From: Bacillota bacterium | Lineage (GTDB): Bacteria; Bacillota; Clostridia; Acetivibrionales; JAKOSZ01 | NCBI GenBank assembly: GCA_029776555.1 | Contig: JAKOSZ010000024.1 | Coordinates: 1-6,035, forward strand | DNA length: 6,035 nt | Direction: 5' to 3' | Part shown: positions 5,893 through 6,035 of the stretch, in pieces | Numbering within the stretch: position 1 is the stretch's first letter | Layout: each line of letters starts with the position of its first letter | Notes under the pieces: generated by a model | Told to the model about the DNA's origin: nothing | The model's database searches: none | What the model saw: the letters and a program-made list of their open reading frames with translations, nothing else | Program-made: the position numbers and the translations under genes

Positions 5893-6035
5893 TTGGATGG
5901 GGAATTGACGCCCAGGGAGCGCGTACTGCTCGCTTTGAACCACAAAGAAACGGACAGGGTACCCATAAGCCTGGGGTTTGGCGTAAACAGGCCTGCCAGG
6001 GAAAAGCTAAGGGAATATCTCGGCTTTAAGACCAT
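5893..6035 (+). CDS. Uroporphyrinogen decarboxylase (UROD)-superfamily protein, 5' end (partial)
   Basis: Only the first 47 codons are present before the window ends. The segment LTPRERVLLALNHKETDRVP (residues 5-24) is the typical opening of the UROD superfamily: an (M/L)-T-x-R-E-R helix followed by the N-H-K-E-x-D-R-V-P motif. The next residues ISLGFGVNRPAREKLREYLG also fit. The superfamily includes the haem-pathway decarboxylase HemE and many cobalamin-linked methyltransferases (MtaA, CmuA and O-demethylation types) that move methyl groups between corrinoid proteins and acceptors. The HKEPDRVP-like start followed by a short polar stretch, rather than the substrate-binding arginine pattern of true HemE, makes a methyltransferase-like or uncharacterised paralogue more likely; this is inference. 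The start is TTG, chosen from the ribosome binding site at 5880-5885. It lies beyond the ppdK terminator and so probably belongs to a separate unit that continues to the right. Confidence 0.8.
   Translation, partial: MDGELTPRERVLLALNHKETDRVPISLGFGVNRPAREKLREYLGFKT

Overview
The window looks like a chromosomal housekeeping segment from a Gram-positive anaerobe of the Clostridia/Firmicutes type. Three things point there: strong AGGAGG-type ribosome binding sites, an rpoZ-coaBC neighbourhood, and a single-chain glycyl-tRNA synthetase next to a bacterial-type pyruvate,phosphate dikinase. Base composition is moderate, arginine is read mostly as AGG, and ATA isoleucine codons are common. That would fit a thermophilic or syntrophic clostridial lineage, but I cannot name a genus from the sequence.

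All genes are on the + strand. The order is: the 3' end of rpoZ (RNA polymerase omega subunit, cut by the window edge); a 138-base spacer; coaBC (bifunctional coenzyme A biosynthesis flavoprotein); a 44-base spacer; glyS (alpha2-type glycyl-tRNA synthetase); a 214-base spacer with two hairpin-forming inverted repeats; ppdK (pyruvate,phosphate dikinase, complete); a strong 15-bp inverted repeat that looks like a transcription terminator; and the first 47 codons of a uroporphyrinogen decarboxylase (UROD)-superfamily gene running off the right edge. The three complete genes fill most of the window, have normal family lengths, and show no frameshift or truncation.

Functionally this is core metabolism: transcription (rpoZ), CoA synthesis (coaBC), tRNA-Gly charging (glyS) and interconversion of pyruvate and phosphoenolpyruvate (ppdK). 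coaBC and glyS are close enough to be co-transcribed. ppdK may be read from the same transcript or from its own start in the longer spacer. The UROD-like gene probably starts a different unit, since it follows the terminator-like repeat. There is no sign of a mobile element, CRISPR array, RNA gene or phage gene, and I did not find a convincing new system.

The points most worth a second look are: the glutamate in CoaBC where I expect the decarboxylase-loop cysteine; the absence of room for a T-box leader ahead of glyS; the structured spacer before ppdK, where related genomes can carry the dikinase regulator gene; and the identity and expression of the UROD-like gene.
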